The translations under genes and the position numbers were made by a program. The notes under the pieces are model-generated. The model worked only from the letters and a program-made list of their open reading frames with translations. It did no database searches and was not told where the DNA came from. A DNA stretch of 64,000 nt from Arcanobacterium ihumii (GTDB lineage: Bacteria > Actinomycetota > Actinomycetes > Actinomycetales > Actinomycetaceae): contig NZ_UWOS01000002.1 of the NCBI RefSeq assembly GCF_900604515.1, positions 460,209 to 524,208 on the forward strand, in the 5' to 3' direction. Positions 18,313 through 26,891 of the stretch are shown here, piece after piece. How positions within the stretch are numbered: the first letter of the stretch is position 1; each line of letters begins with the position of its first letter.

Positions 18313-18474
18313 CTATTCATTGTCAAGATATATTCGGATCGGAGCCTCTAAGTCTTGAACATACTCGGAGTGCCGATTGCGAATCATATGAACGATTGCC
18401 ACAACAACCGCAACTGTAATGATGATTCCCGCTCCGATAAGGAGAATTGACGTGAACAAATAGAGATTAGCCAT
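18313..18474 (-). CDS. Small single-pass membrane protein, 53 aa
   Basis: The real gene is the last third of a longer frame that runs back into ettA. It starts at the ATG at 18472-18474, only 13 bases after the ettA stop. Residues 4-30 are a continuous hydrophobic segment (LYLFTSILLIGAGIIITVAV and on), followed by a basic, then acidic tail (HMIRNRHSEYVQDLEAPIR). Position suggests cotranscription with ettA. I do not recognise the family; function unknown. Confidence 0.65.
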   Translation of the reverse strand: MANLYLFTSILLIGAGIIITVAVVVAIVHMIRNRHSEYVQDLEAPIRIYLDNE

Positions 18475-18487
18475 GGATGCGGATTCC

Positions 18488-20170
18488 TTAGTCGCGAGTG
18501 AGCTTGCGGTAAGCCATCGCACTTGGACGTGCAGCATCTGCTCCAAGACGCTCAATCTTGTTCTTCTCATATGATTCAAAGTTTCCTTCGAACCAGTACC
18601 AGTTATAAGGCTCTTCTTCAGTGCCTTCCCACGCAAGGATATGCGTGGCAACACGGTCAAGGAACCAGCGATCATGGGTAATGACGACGGCGCATCCAGG
18701 AAATTCAAGAAGCGCGTTTTCCAGCGATCCCAGAGTTTCAACGTCAAGGTCGTTGGTTGGTTCGTCAAGCAGGATCAGGTTTCCACCCTGCTTAAGGGTA
18801 AGTGCAAGATTCAATCGGTTGCGTTCTCCACCTGAGAGTACCCCAGCAGGTTTTTGCTGATCAGCACCTTTAAATCCAAAAGCGGAAACATATGCGCGAG
18901 ATGGCATCTCTACGTTCCCAACCTTGATAAAGTCAAGCCCGTCGGAAACGACTTCCCATAGGTTCTTGTTCGGATCAATACCAGCACGGTTCTGATCAAC
19001 GTAGGAAATCTTTACGGTTTCACCGATCTTGAGGTCGCCACCGTCAAGCGGCTCTAAACCAACAATCGTCTTGAACAGAGTCGTTTTTCCAACGCCGTTC
19101 GGACCGATAATTCCCACAATGCCGTTACGCGGCAAGGAGAATGATAAGTCCTTTATCAGAGTACGATCACCGAAGCCTTTGAGAAGGTCTTTAGCTTCGA
19201 TCACAACATTCCCAAGACGTGGTCCTGGTGGAATCTGAATCTCTTCAAAATCGAGCTTGCGCGTACGCTCAGCCTCTGCAGCCATTTCCTCATAGCGAGC
19301 CAGACGAGCCTTCGACTTTGCTTGCCGGCCCTTTGCGGAGCTACGAACCCACTCAAGTTCTTCCTTGAGACGCTTTTGCAGCTTGGCATCTTTCTTACCT
19401 TGAACCTGCAAGCGATCCTGCTTCTTCTCCAAGTAAGTTGAGTAGTTGCCCTCGTATGGGTAAAGCTGACCGCGGTCTACTTCCGCAATCCACTCTGCAA
19501 CATGATCTAGGAAGTAACGGTCGTGGGTAACCGCGATAACGGCACCCGGATACTTTGCCAAATGCTGTTCGAGCCATTCAACTGATTCGGCATCCAAGTG
19601 GTTGGTAGGCTCGTCAAGAAGAAGAAGATCCGGTGCTTCAAGTAGCAATTTACAAAGCGCTACGCGGCGACGTTCACCACCGGAAAGGACTTTGACCGGT
19701 GTATCAGGTGGTGGGCAACGAAGCGCGTCCATAGCTTGAGCAAGCTGAGCATCCAAGTCCCATGCATTAGCTGCATCGATCTCAGTTTGTAACTTACCCA
19801 TTTCTTCCATAAGGGCATCAAAATCAGCGTCTGGCTCAGCCATTTCAAGTCCGATTTGGTTGAAACGCTCAACCTTGGCAAACATATCACCAGCAGCTTC
19901 TTGGACGTTTTCCAAAACCGTTTTGGATTCATTCAACGGTGGTTCTTGGAGCAAAATGCCAACTGAGTATCCTGGTGAAAGTCGAGCCTCACCATTAGAA
20001 GCTTCGTCCAAACCAGCCATGATCTTCAAAATCGTCGACTTACCAGCACCGTTAGGACCGACCATACCGATCTTTGCACCAGGCAAGAATGCCATGGTCA
20101 CATCGTTCAAAATGACCTTGTCCCCTACGGTTTTACGAGCTCGAACCATGGAGTAAATATATTCAGCCAC
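18488..20170 (-). CDS. ettA: ABC-F translational throttle ATPase
   Basis: EttA binds the ribosomal E site and gates entry into elongation according to ATP/ADP ratio. The 560-aa protein has two ATP-binding cassettes with Walker A motifs GPNGAGKST (about residue 39) and GPNGVGKTT (about residue 357). ABC signatures are LSGGERRRVALC and LSGGERNRLNLA, and both Walker B motifs end LLLDEPTNHLD / ILLDEPTNDLD. The linker is the charged helical stretch typical of ABC-F proteins. There are no membrane segments. The length matches EttA, and the N-terminus MAEYIYSMVRARKTVGDK is characteristic. Confidence 0.95.
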   Translation of the reverse strand: MAEYIYSMVRARKTVGDKVILNDVTMAFLPGAKIGMVGPNGAGKSTILKIMAGLDEASNGEARLSPGYSVGILLQEPPLNESKTVLENVQEAAGDMFAKVERFNQIGLEMAEPDADFDALMEEMGKLQTEIDAANAWDLDAQLAQAMDALRCPPPDTPVKVLSGGERRRVALCKLLLEAPDLLLLDEPTNHLDAESVEWLEQHLAKYPGAVIAVTHDRYFLDHVAEWIAEVDRGQLYPYEGNYSTYLEKKQDRLQVQGKKDAKLQKRLKEELEWVRSSAKGRQAKSKARLARYEEMAAEAERTRKLDFEEIQIPPGPRLGNVVIEAKDLLKGFGDRTLIKDLSFSLPRNGIVGIIGPNGVGKTTLFKTIVGLEPLDGGDLKIGETVKISYVDQNRAGIDPNKNLWEVVSDGLDFIKVGNVEMPSRAYVSAFGFKGADQQKPAGVLSGGERNRLNLALTLKQGGNLILLDEPTNDLDVETLGSLENALLEFPGCAVVITHDRWFLDRVATHILAWEGTEEEPYNWYWFEGNFESYEKNKIERLGADAARPSAMAYRKLTRD

Positions 20171-20359
20171 GTTTCCTCATCATCTCTTGATATGCACTGC
20201 GAATTGCAGAATTTTCCGTGTTCAAGCCTAACGAAAATACGCTACGAATCAAAGCTCATCGAACAAAGGCTCACATCCGCGTTAGCTTAGTCCAATGAGC
20301 TTCAACCCTATGCGCATCCGAATCACGTTTCGCGGCGAAATACCGTTTATCGGTTTATA

Positions 20360-20905
20360 CTAGACCCCCATCAAAGCACCTGTGGGATCTAGAGAATCTA
20401 CGTTTTCTTCCTCAGGATTTTCATCTTCGAGTTCGGATTCATTTTCTCCCTCAGGAAGTATGGAGTCGCGTCCCACTTCCCAATGATTAGGTTCACCCGG
20501 AACCGGCAGAAGTTGGCTTTGAGAGATCTTTGCGTAGGATGCGATTCCATTGTTGAGATCAATCCCTACCGAATCCGCCATGATAATATGGGAGATGCGA
20601 GAAACGTTTTCTTTATCTACATAAGTTCGGGTCACTAAGCGCCCACGAACTAAAAGCGGAGTACCTTTGTGAACACACATCGATACATGACGCGCTAGGG
20701 CTCCATAGCAACGTACGGAGTACCACATGGTGTTTCCGTCCTCAAATTGCCCGGTCTTCTTGTTAAACACCCGCGGAGTCACCCCTACGTTGACGACGGC
20801 GGTAGAGATTTTAGCGCGTTCGTCATGCGTAGCATCGGAATTCGAATAGACAACTGGTTCGTTTCCAGCCCATCCCCGAACCGAAATCGTTGTTTCATTA
20901 GACAT
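20360..20905 (-). CDS. ssb: Single-stranded DNA-binding protein
   Basis: This OB-fold protein coats single-stranded DNA. I chose the ATG at 20903-20905 (MSNETTISVRGWAGNEPVV) because AAAGGAGACGAC precedes it; the upstream frame lacks homology. The OB core spans about residues 5-120, and includes WYSVRCYGALARHV. The C-terminal 50 residues are acidic and disordered. The tail ends DSLDPTGALMGV rather than the classic DDDIPF-type acidic tip, so contacts with replisome partners may differ. It may be a second, non-essential-type SSB; no rpsF or rplI neighbours are present. Confidence 0.85.
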   Translation of the reverse strand: MSNETTISVRGWAGNEPVVYSNSDATHDERAKISTAVVNVGVTPRVFNKKTGQFEDGNTMWYSVRCYGALARHVSMCVHKGTPLLVRGRLVTRTYVDKENVSRISHIIMADSVGIDLNNGIASYAKISQSQLLPVPGEPNHWEVGRDSILPEGENESELEDENPEEENVDSLDPTGALMGV

Positions 20906-21034
20906 GTCGTCTCCTTTGATAGTTGCTTGACATGTCTTAGTGTTATCTGAATGCAAATGGTTCCGTACACACCAAAAACAAACTGTGGAAACAGTGCTCC
21001 GTTTGCGTGGATGTGGACAATCACTTCATATTCT

Positions 21035-22537
21035 TTAGCTTCGGAGTAGCTCCCGAGCACGTCGATGCTTCTGCACAACTTCATTTGGCCCCTGAACCAA
21101 GTGCTCACGCAAGGTTGTTTGAAGAGCCGCACGAACGTCGTCGTCATATTCATGTGCGAGGCGACGCACAGACTTCTTGTGATGAAGGCTGATTCCAAAG
21201 AACAAAGCCAGAGCTAAAACAAATGCCACGGCGGCAATACCGGCTCTGCTAGCAACGCTCGCTGCTGGAATACCGAGCACGGCAAGTGTTACTCCCCCTG
21301 CGAATATCAACAAAGCTAGAACTAACCCCAACCAAAGCGGCGTACGCGAGATCCGAGGAAGAGGTGTGGACTTCAGCGCCGTTCCAATCACTCGCCTAAT
21401 TCGATCAGCAGAAGAAACATTTTCAACTACCGGGTTCTTCCAATCATCAGGCATCGTTTCACGGAGATAGTTCAGCCAAGCATCTCTGATCGCTACGACC
21501 ATCGTGTTTGACGGTTGATCAGGCATAGTAAGCGCAGTTTTCGATAGTTTCCCACCGGCGTCGTTAATCGAAGTGACAACCGCGGGCACACCCGATGCCC
21601 TCATAACCTGGTCCGTCATTTCATTGAACTTTTCTCCGCTGAAATCAGGTTCTCGCAAGGCTAAATGCTGGGAAAGACGCGATGCAATTGCTTCGAGTTC
21701 GGCTACTGCCGTTCGGGCGGTTGTGGCGCTTGCCTGAACAGCCGACTTAAGGACGGTGTAAACCGGCGTCAGACCGATCTTGTGAAGAGCAGAAATGGGG
21801 AAAATAGGAACTTGGCCCAAACCATCCTTTGCCATAAGATTCGCCAAATCCGCAATTAACTCATCGACGTGTTCGGGTGGGACTGTGTCAATATGGTTTA
21901 GCACAACAATCATGGATTCACTACGTTGACGCAGATTTTCCAAGTACTGCTGATGGAGAACTTGATCTGCATACTTTTGTGGATCTAATACCCACACTAA
22001 TACGTCAATCATTGGAATCAGACGGCTGACCAGCACTGAATGCGCCACCTGGATTGAATCATGATCGGGAAGATCTAAGAGCACGAGTCCCTGAAGATCG
22101 GAGTCATCAACCAAAATCGATGAATGGTTGATTCTGCGGTGTTCATCAACCTCAAGGTAGTCCAAGAGATCCGAAGCCGAATCTCCCCACGTGCAAGCCG
22201 TGGCACGTTCCGTAGTCGGGCGTAACTCACCGGCATCGGCAAATTCAAACCCTGTGAGGGCGTTAAATAACGTTGACTTACCTGAACCTGTGCCACCCAC
22301 CAGTGCGACGACGGTATTACCAGCACCAAAGCGCGTGCGTTCACTGACCTTGGCAACGTCTATCCGCGAGCGCTGAACCAAGGCGGTGTTAATGAACGGC
22401 TCCATCGATTGCAGGGCTTGGTTCAATTCCTCCACCCGCTGGCGAACATAGGCGTCATCAATCTCAACATGTGAAGACACTGAATACCTACCAGCTTCAC
22501 CCATGCCCATTTCCTTCATTGTTGACTCACTTTGCAT
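21035..22537 (-). CDS. Dynamin-like GTPase with two membrane segments
   Basis: This 500-aa protein has an N-terminal GTPase domain: G1 GGTGSGKSTLFNALTG (about residue 80), a G3 region LLDLPDHDS, and G4 NHIDT. A helical middle follows. Near residues 395-450 are two hydrophobic stretches (LWLGLVLALLIFAGGVTLAV and AGIAAVAFVLALALFFGIS), then a basic cytoplasmic tail. Its start overlaps the end of the upstream GTPase gene by 11 bases, so translation is probably coupled. Such tandem GTPase pairs are found in actinobacteria and are likely membrane-remodelling or division-associated. Exact function unknown; a start at Met7 or Met10 is also possible. Confidence 0.8.
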   Translation of the reverse strand: MQSESTMKEMGMGEAGRYSVSSHVEIDDAYVRQRVEELNQALQSMEPFINTALVQRSRIDVAKVSERTRFGAGNTVVALVGGTGSGKSTLFNALTGFEFADAGELRPTTERATACTWGDSASDLLDYLEVDEHRRINHSSILVDDSDLQGLVLLDLPDHDSIQVAHSVLVSRLIPMIDVLVWVLDPQKYADQVLHQQYLENLRQRSESMIVVLNHIDTVPPEHVDELIADLANLMAKDGLGQVPIFPISALHKIGLTPVYTVLKSAVQASATTARTAVAELEAIASRLSQHLALREPDFSGEKFNEMTDQVMRASGVPAVVTSINDAGGKLSKTALTMPDQPSNTMVVAIRDAWLNYLRETMPDDWKNPVVENVSSADRIRRVIGTALKSTPLPRISRTPLWLGLVLALLIFAGGVTLAVLGIPAASVASRAGIAAVAFVLALALFFGISLHHKKSVRRLAHEYDDDVRAALQTTLREHLVQGPNEVVQKHRRARELLRS

Positions 22538-24122
22538 AGTCTGAAAATTCGCTAGCTCGTAACCTCAGGATAAAGCTATCACCGATATCAAGTTTAGCTA
22601 GCGGCTCATAATATGCTTGAACCAAAGAATCCATCGCGTTTCTCACCACTTTCGCAAGGTGAGCTCGAGCATCCCAGACACTCTTTTCCATTCCGAGCGC
22701 AGCGGCCGCTTTCATGGCGCCGGCAATTCCCCCTGCGGCGGAGCCAATAAGTGCAGCGTTTCCGGCATGCCCAAACCACGGATTTTCAGGAACAGTTTTC
22801 CCTAGCCTTGATAATTCTTGTTTCCATTCAGAAAGTGCACCCTGAACAATCGCTTCCCTATCGACGCTGGTCCTAGCTTGTTCTAAAAACTGTTCGGTAT
22901 CGACGATATCACTTTTCCATGTATCGCTTATTTCGTTTTCTGAGGCAACGAGCCCTTGCGTAAGTGCAACTTGCGCTGAGGTTAGAACCGAGTCAAAAAG
23001 CAAGGTGGCGGCATTATCGCGCCCTTCGGTACGTTTTTGGAATAGATTTGGCTTTTTACCGGAAACTAACGATGCTAAGGGACCACCTGTGGAGGCCAAA
23101 GACAGCCAGGCAGTAGTCGGGGCACCTTGCCCAAATCTTCCGGCCGAAATATTAGTTGCCAGCTTTTCGATTGGAGCCTGCGCACCTTCATAAGCTTTGT
23201 CTTTAAGATCCACAATCGCATTTTCTTGGAGTTCAACCGCATCGGCAAGGTTGAGAAGATCTGAGCGCAGAATCGGCAGAGTGGCAGCAGTGGTTCGATC
23301 AACCAACGTATTTCCCATCCGTGATTGAGCAATCGCTTTGAGCCATGCGCGGATTTCCGTAACAGTTACGTCCGGAAGTAAACCATTCATCGGCCCTTGA
23401 TCCGGCACGATGAAGAGTGGGTTATTGGCTAAACCAACTGAATACATCCGTCGAGTGAGATCAGCACGCACTGGTTTCAACGCCCGTTCAGAGACTCTGT
23501 TCAGTACCACACCGCAAGTCAGACCACGACTCTGGGCGAGGTCAAGAACAGTCCAAGCTAAGGCATCTCCGTAGCGCGCCGCCGTCGTAACGAATAACCA
23601 AAGGTCGGCGGAATCAAGGAGACGATTCGATAGCTCACGGTTGGTATCCTCAACTGAATCGAGATCCGGCGCATCAACAATTACAATGCCAGGAAGTGCA
23701 TACTCACTAACTACATAAGAACTAAAAGTTTTCAAGACATGGGAGCTCATCGAGGAAAGGTCTGACGGATGCAACACGGCAACCGGAGTACGAGTAGTGG
23801 GCCTCAGCACTGATGCCTCGGTTACTTCCTCACCAACTAGCGAGTTGACCAAGGTAGATTTACCTGCGCCTGAGGACCCTCCCAACACAATAATCGCAGG
23901 CAGGTTTGTAACCTCTAGGTGAGGCAAGATGCGAGCTTCAAGTTGGGTGATCAATTTTTGCTGCGCAGCTTTAATTTCGTGAGTTCCCGGCAAATCCAAC
24001 GGCAAGTCAGTTTTGCGCAAGACATCAAGCGTCCTACGCACAAGGTTTGCAAGTTCAGCACGATTATTCACTGAGGTATTCACCCCTCTATTCTTACGCA
24101 TTTTTCGAAAATATGTTTTCAT
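22527..24122 (-). CDS. Dynamin-like GTPase, first of a coupled pair
   Basis: This 531-aa protein carries a GTPase domain with G1 GGSSGAGKSTLVNSLVG (about residue 82), switch region LRPTTRTPVA, G3 IVIVDAPDLDS and G4-like VVLNRVS. The rest is helical, with one small glycine/alanine-rich hydrophobic stretch near residue 460 (AALIGSAAGGIAGAM). It lacks the clear membrane pair of its partner gene, so the two may form a hetero-oligomer with one membrane-anchored subunit. The start is uncertain: the ATG at 24122 has no obvious ribosome site, and a GTG about 14 codons inside follows AGAGG. Confidence 0.8.
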   Translation of the reverse strand: MKTYFRKMRKNRGVNTSVNNRAELANLVRRTLDVLRKTDLPLDLPGTHEIKAAQQKLITQLEARILPHLEVTNLPAIIVLGGSSGAGKSTLVNSLVGEEVTEASVLRPTTRTPVAVLHPSDLSSMSSHVLKTFSSYVVSEYALPGIVIVDAPDLDSVEDTNRELSNRLLDSADLWLFVTTAARYGDALAWTVLDLAQSRGLTCGVVLNRVSERALKPVRADLTRRMYSVGLANNPLFIVPDQGPMNGLLPDVTVTEIRAWLKAIAQSRMGNTLVDRTTAATLPILRSDLLNLADAVELQENAIVDLKDKAYEGAQAPIEKLATNISAGRFGQGAPTTAWLSLASTGGPLASLVSGKKPNLFQKRTEGRDNAATLLFDSVLTSAQVALTQGLVASENEISDTWKSDIVDTEQFLEQARTSVDREAIVQGALSEWKQELSRLGKTVPENPWFGHAGNAALIGSAAGGIAGAMKAAAALGMEKSVWDARAHLAKVVRNAMDSLVQAYYEPLAKLDIGDSFILRLRASEFSDYAK

Positions 24123-24238
24123 TCGCTATGGAAACCCACATAAATCCATGAAGATCCGCACAAGCTCACACCATTCCCCTAACCTGTTGGTTAGCGGTTT
24201 TCCTGTAAAGGCGGTAAATTAGTGGTGGATTTCCGCTT

Positions 24239-24311
24239 GCCTCCATAGCTCAATGGATAGAGCACCAGACTTCTAATCTGTAGGTTGTGGGTTCGAGTCC
24301 CGCTGGGGGCG
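24239..24311 (+). tRNA. tRNA-Arg (anticodon TCT)
   Basis: The cloverleaf folds with acceptor GCCTCCA / TGGGGGC, D-arm TAGCTCAATGGATAGAGCA, anticodon loop CTTCTAA and T-loop TTCGAGT. CCA is not encoded. Confidence 0.93.
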
Positions 24312-24386
24312 CAAATCTCAGGATTCTCCCACCAAAGTAATGTTTTGGTGGGAGAATCTGCTTGTCTGATTTGCTATTCTTGATAG

Positions 24387-25055
24387 GTGAGTAATTTTCC
24401 AGCACAGAATACGCCGATCGTTTGGATCGACTGTGAAATGACAGGTCTTGACCTTGAGAAGGACGATCTCGTTGAGATCGCAGTAGTGATCACCGACGCG
24501 GAACTTAATCCGCTTGATACCGGACTTGACCTAGTGATTCGTCCTTCCGAATCCGCAGTTGCAAATATGAATTCATTTGTGCGCAATATGCATACCGTCA
24601 CCAATTTAATTAATGAATGGGACGACGGTTTAACGATGGAAGAAGCCCAAGCACAGACGCTCGCCTACATCAAGCGTTTTATTCCCGACGCCGGGAAGGC
24701 TCCTTTAGGTGGGAATTCAGTTGGGACCGACCGCACCTTCTTAGCTCGCGATATGCCTGAGCTAGTCGAGCACTTACATTACCGAGTCGTTGATGTGTCG
24801 TCGGTAAAAGAATTGGCTAAGCGCTGGTTCCCACGAACCTATTTCGCTGCCCCAGAAAAGACTGGCAATCACCGAGCTCTGGGCGATATCTACGACTCTA
24901 TCGATGAACTTCGCTATTACCGTAGCGTGCTTTTCCCCAGTGGCGATGGTCCAACTTCGGACGAATCCCGTGCTATAGCGGCAAAGATCTTAACCGATCT
25001 AACCGTTGATCGTGCGGAACGTGCACACGAGGCATTGGAAGCCTCGAAAGCGTAA
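24387..25055 (+). CDS. orn: Oligoribonuclease
   Basis: This DEDD-family 3'-5' exoribonuclease degrades 2-5-nt RNAs, including pGpG. The 222-aa protein has Exo I WIDCEMTGLDLEKD (Asp/Glu metal ligands), Exo II GNSVGTDRTFLARDMPEL and Exo III NHRALGDIYDSIDEL. The start is a GTG. The C-terminus is about 20 residues longer than E. coli Orn, as in other actinobacteria. It lies between tRNA-Arg and a 25-bp terminator. Confidence 0.95.
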   Translation: MSNFPAQNTPIVWIDCEMTGLDLEKDDLVEIAVVITDAELNPLDTGLDLVIRPSESAVANMNSFVRNMHTVTNLINEWDDGLTMEEAQAQTLAYIKRFIPDAGKAPLGGNSVGTDRTFLARDMPELVEHLHYRVVDVSSVKELAKRWFPRTYFAAPEKTGNHRALGDIYDSIDELRYYRSVLFPSGDGPTSDESRAIAAKILTDLTVDRAERAHEALEASKA

Positions 25056-25093
25056 CTGTCGCAGGTTATCCTTAATTAAATCACCGTGTAGGC

Positions 25094-25147
25094 GCTGATG
25101 TGGGTGGGGGCTAAACCCAAATGGGTTTAGCCCCCACCCACATCAGC
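25094..25147 (+). terminator. Very strong terminator after orn
   Basis: A 25-bp perfect stem (GCTGATGTGGGTGGGGGCTA onward) with loop AAAT is followed by TTTGTTTTT on the plus strand. Confidence 0.85.
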
Positions 25148-25268
25148 TTTGTTTTTGCAAGATGCATGCCTCCGATTGCGTTTGGCCACTTTAAGCAACA
25201 CTTCCACTAGTCACGACCCCAATAACAAAGCGTTAAATGCCAAGCCGCTACCCCGGTAACGAATATGC

Positions 25269-25298
25269 AAAAAGCCCGTCCGAAGACGAGCTTTTTGT
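25269..25298 (-). terminator. Terminator after tRNA-Lys
   Basis: On the minus strand an AAAAAGCTCGTC / GACGGGCTTTTT stem with a TTCG loop follows the tRNA directly. Confidence 0.8.
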
Positions 25299-25302
25299 TT
25301 CG

Positions 25303-25375
25303 TACACCGCCTGGGACTTGAACCCAGAACCCTCTGATTAAGAGTCAGATGCTCTGCCAGTTGAGCTAGCGGTGC
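25303..25375 (-). tRNA. tRNA-Lys (anticodon CTT)
   Basis: The minus strand folds as a cloverleaf: acceptor GCACCGC / GCGGTGT, anticodon loop CTCTTAA with stem TCTGA/TCAGA, and T-loop TTCAAGT. CCA is not encoded. Confidence 0.93.
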
Positions 25376-25579
25376 GCAACGAGTTATAGCTTAGCGAAAG
25401 GAAATTAAATTATGCAAGTTTGGGACCAACTTCAAGCCTGTGACCTCACGCACAACCTCCATGAATGCAATATATATAACCATTTTCCGGACTTTACGGT
25501 GTCACGTCGCATTTTGTACCCCAGACCGATAAACTTAGTTCGAATTCGACATTCAGATGCTATTTTGACGAGGAAAAGC

Positions 25580-26509
25580 GTGTCTACACCTATTGTTACG
25601 CTCGCAACGAGCTCACAGTTCCCACAACTAGATCCTGACGAGCAGGGGCTCCCCGACGCACTGCGTGAACGAGGAATTGAACCACGTATTGCGATCTGGG
25701 ATGATCCAGACGTAAATTGGGACGACGCCGGTGTTGTTGTCGTTCGTTCCGTTCGCGACTATGCACGCGACCCACAGAAGTTCATTTCGTGGGCACAATC
25801 TGTACCACGCATCCTCAACTCTGCTGAGACAATGGCATGGAATACGGACAAACATTACCTCCAGAACCTAGCGAAGCGCGGACTTCCAACCATCCCAACT
25901 ACCTGGCTGGAACCTGAACAGAATCTATCCAAGCAGCAGATCCACTCTCGCTTCCCCGCTTCTGGCGATTTCGTCGTCAAGCCAACGATTTCCTCAGGTG
26001 GTCGTGGAACAGGTCGTTACACCTCAACCGATGCCGCCTCACGCTCTGAAGCAATTGAGCACGCCATGTACGAACTCTCCGAGGGGCGTGCAGTAATGGT
26101 GCAGCGCTACCTCGACGTTATCGATCGCCAGGGCGAAACTTCGTTGATTTACTTAAACGGCTTGGCATCATACCAGGTTGAAAAGGAGCCAATGCTTCAC
26201 CCACGGTTCCGCTCCGCTCAGGATTCGCATGTTGTGGACGAAGTGGCACGCCTTGCCGACGCTTCTGAAGAGACGTGGCGTTGGGGTGAGGAAATCCGTA
26301 AGGCTCTGCACGGCTACATCAAGGATGTCACCGGACGCGATGAGCTGTTGCTTTTCAACCGAGTAGACATCGTTCGTGGCGATGAAGAATCCGATTCAGA
26401 GTTCTACGTGATGGAAGTATCGCTCATTGACGGCTCCCTTTACCTTGGAGCAGACGACGACTTCGTAGGGCGTTTTGCAGATGCCATCCAGACTCGGGTC
26501 ACGTGGTAA
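25580..26509 (+). CDS. ATP-grasp domain protein
   Basis: This 309-aa protein has an ATP-grasp fold. I start it at the GTG at 25580, which follows ACGAGGAAAAGC, rather than at the ATG at 25412, whose 56 extra codons look non-homologous. Residues about 85-115 show the conserved NSAETMAWNTDKHYLQNLA segment. The ATP-binding core is FVVKPTISSGGRGTGRYT, and the C-terminal FYVMEVSLIDGSLYL takes the place of the metal-binding ExN motif. It resembles the DcsG/RimK-like group, some of which act in small-molecule ligation. The substrate is unknown and the neighbours are tRNAs. Confidence 0.75.
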   Translation: MSTPIVTLATSSQFPQLDPDEQGLPDALRERGIEPRIAIWDDPDVNWDDAGVVVVRSVRDYARDPQKFISWAQSVPRILNSAETMAWNTDKHYLQNLAKRGLPTIPTTWLEPEQNLSKQQIHSRFPASGDFVVKPTISSGGRGTGRYTSTDAASRSEAIEHAMYELSEGRAVMVQRYLDVIDRQGETSLIYLNGLASYQVEKEPMLHPRFRSAQDSHVVDEVARLADASEETWRWGEEIRKALHGYIKDVTGRDELLLFNRVDIVRGDEESDSEFYVMEVSLIDGSLYLGADDDFVGRFADAIQTRVTW

Positions 26510-26660
26510 GGCACTACATTCTTCGTTAATAACATTGTGACCGTCACCAACATCAACAATCTGAAGATTTTACCAGTTGGTGACGGTGATCACTGATCGG
26601 AAATTTATCCCTTGACGCAAATCCTTGATATAGTTTCTAATCGTTGCGAAAGCAATATAT

Positions 26661-26733
26661 GGTGGCTATAGCTCAGCGGTAGAGCACCTGGTTGTGGTCC
26701 AGGGGGTCGCGGGTTCAATCCCCGTTAGCCACC
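26661..26733 (+). tRNA. tRNA-His (anticodon GTG)
   Basis: The acceptor has the eighth pair (G-1:C73) typical of tRNA-His: GGTGGCTA with TAGCCACC. The anticodon loop is TTGTGGT, and the T-loop is TTCAATC. CCA is not encoded. Confidence 0.93.
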
Positions 26734-26739
26734 CAAATA

Positions 26740-26765
26740 AAACCAGCGATAGTCATCGCTGGTTT
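26740..26765 (+). terminator. Terminator after tRNA-His
   Basis: An AAACCAGCGAT / ATCGCTGGTTT stem with loop AGTC is followed by TTCTTTT. Confidence 0.8.
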
Positions 26766-26891
26766 TTCTTTTCCATAATTTGCTTACGGACTCATCAACG
26801 TATTCTCGAATCTAGGGGCAGGTGTTCCGATCCCTCAGCGTCAGGATCGCCGCTGGTCGATTACCTCCATAATTACGGGTAACCTTAAAGG

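Noticed and set aside
18313..18768. 151-aa ORF running back into ettA
   Set aside because: Only the last 53 codons look coding; the rest is a shadow of ettA.
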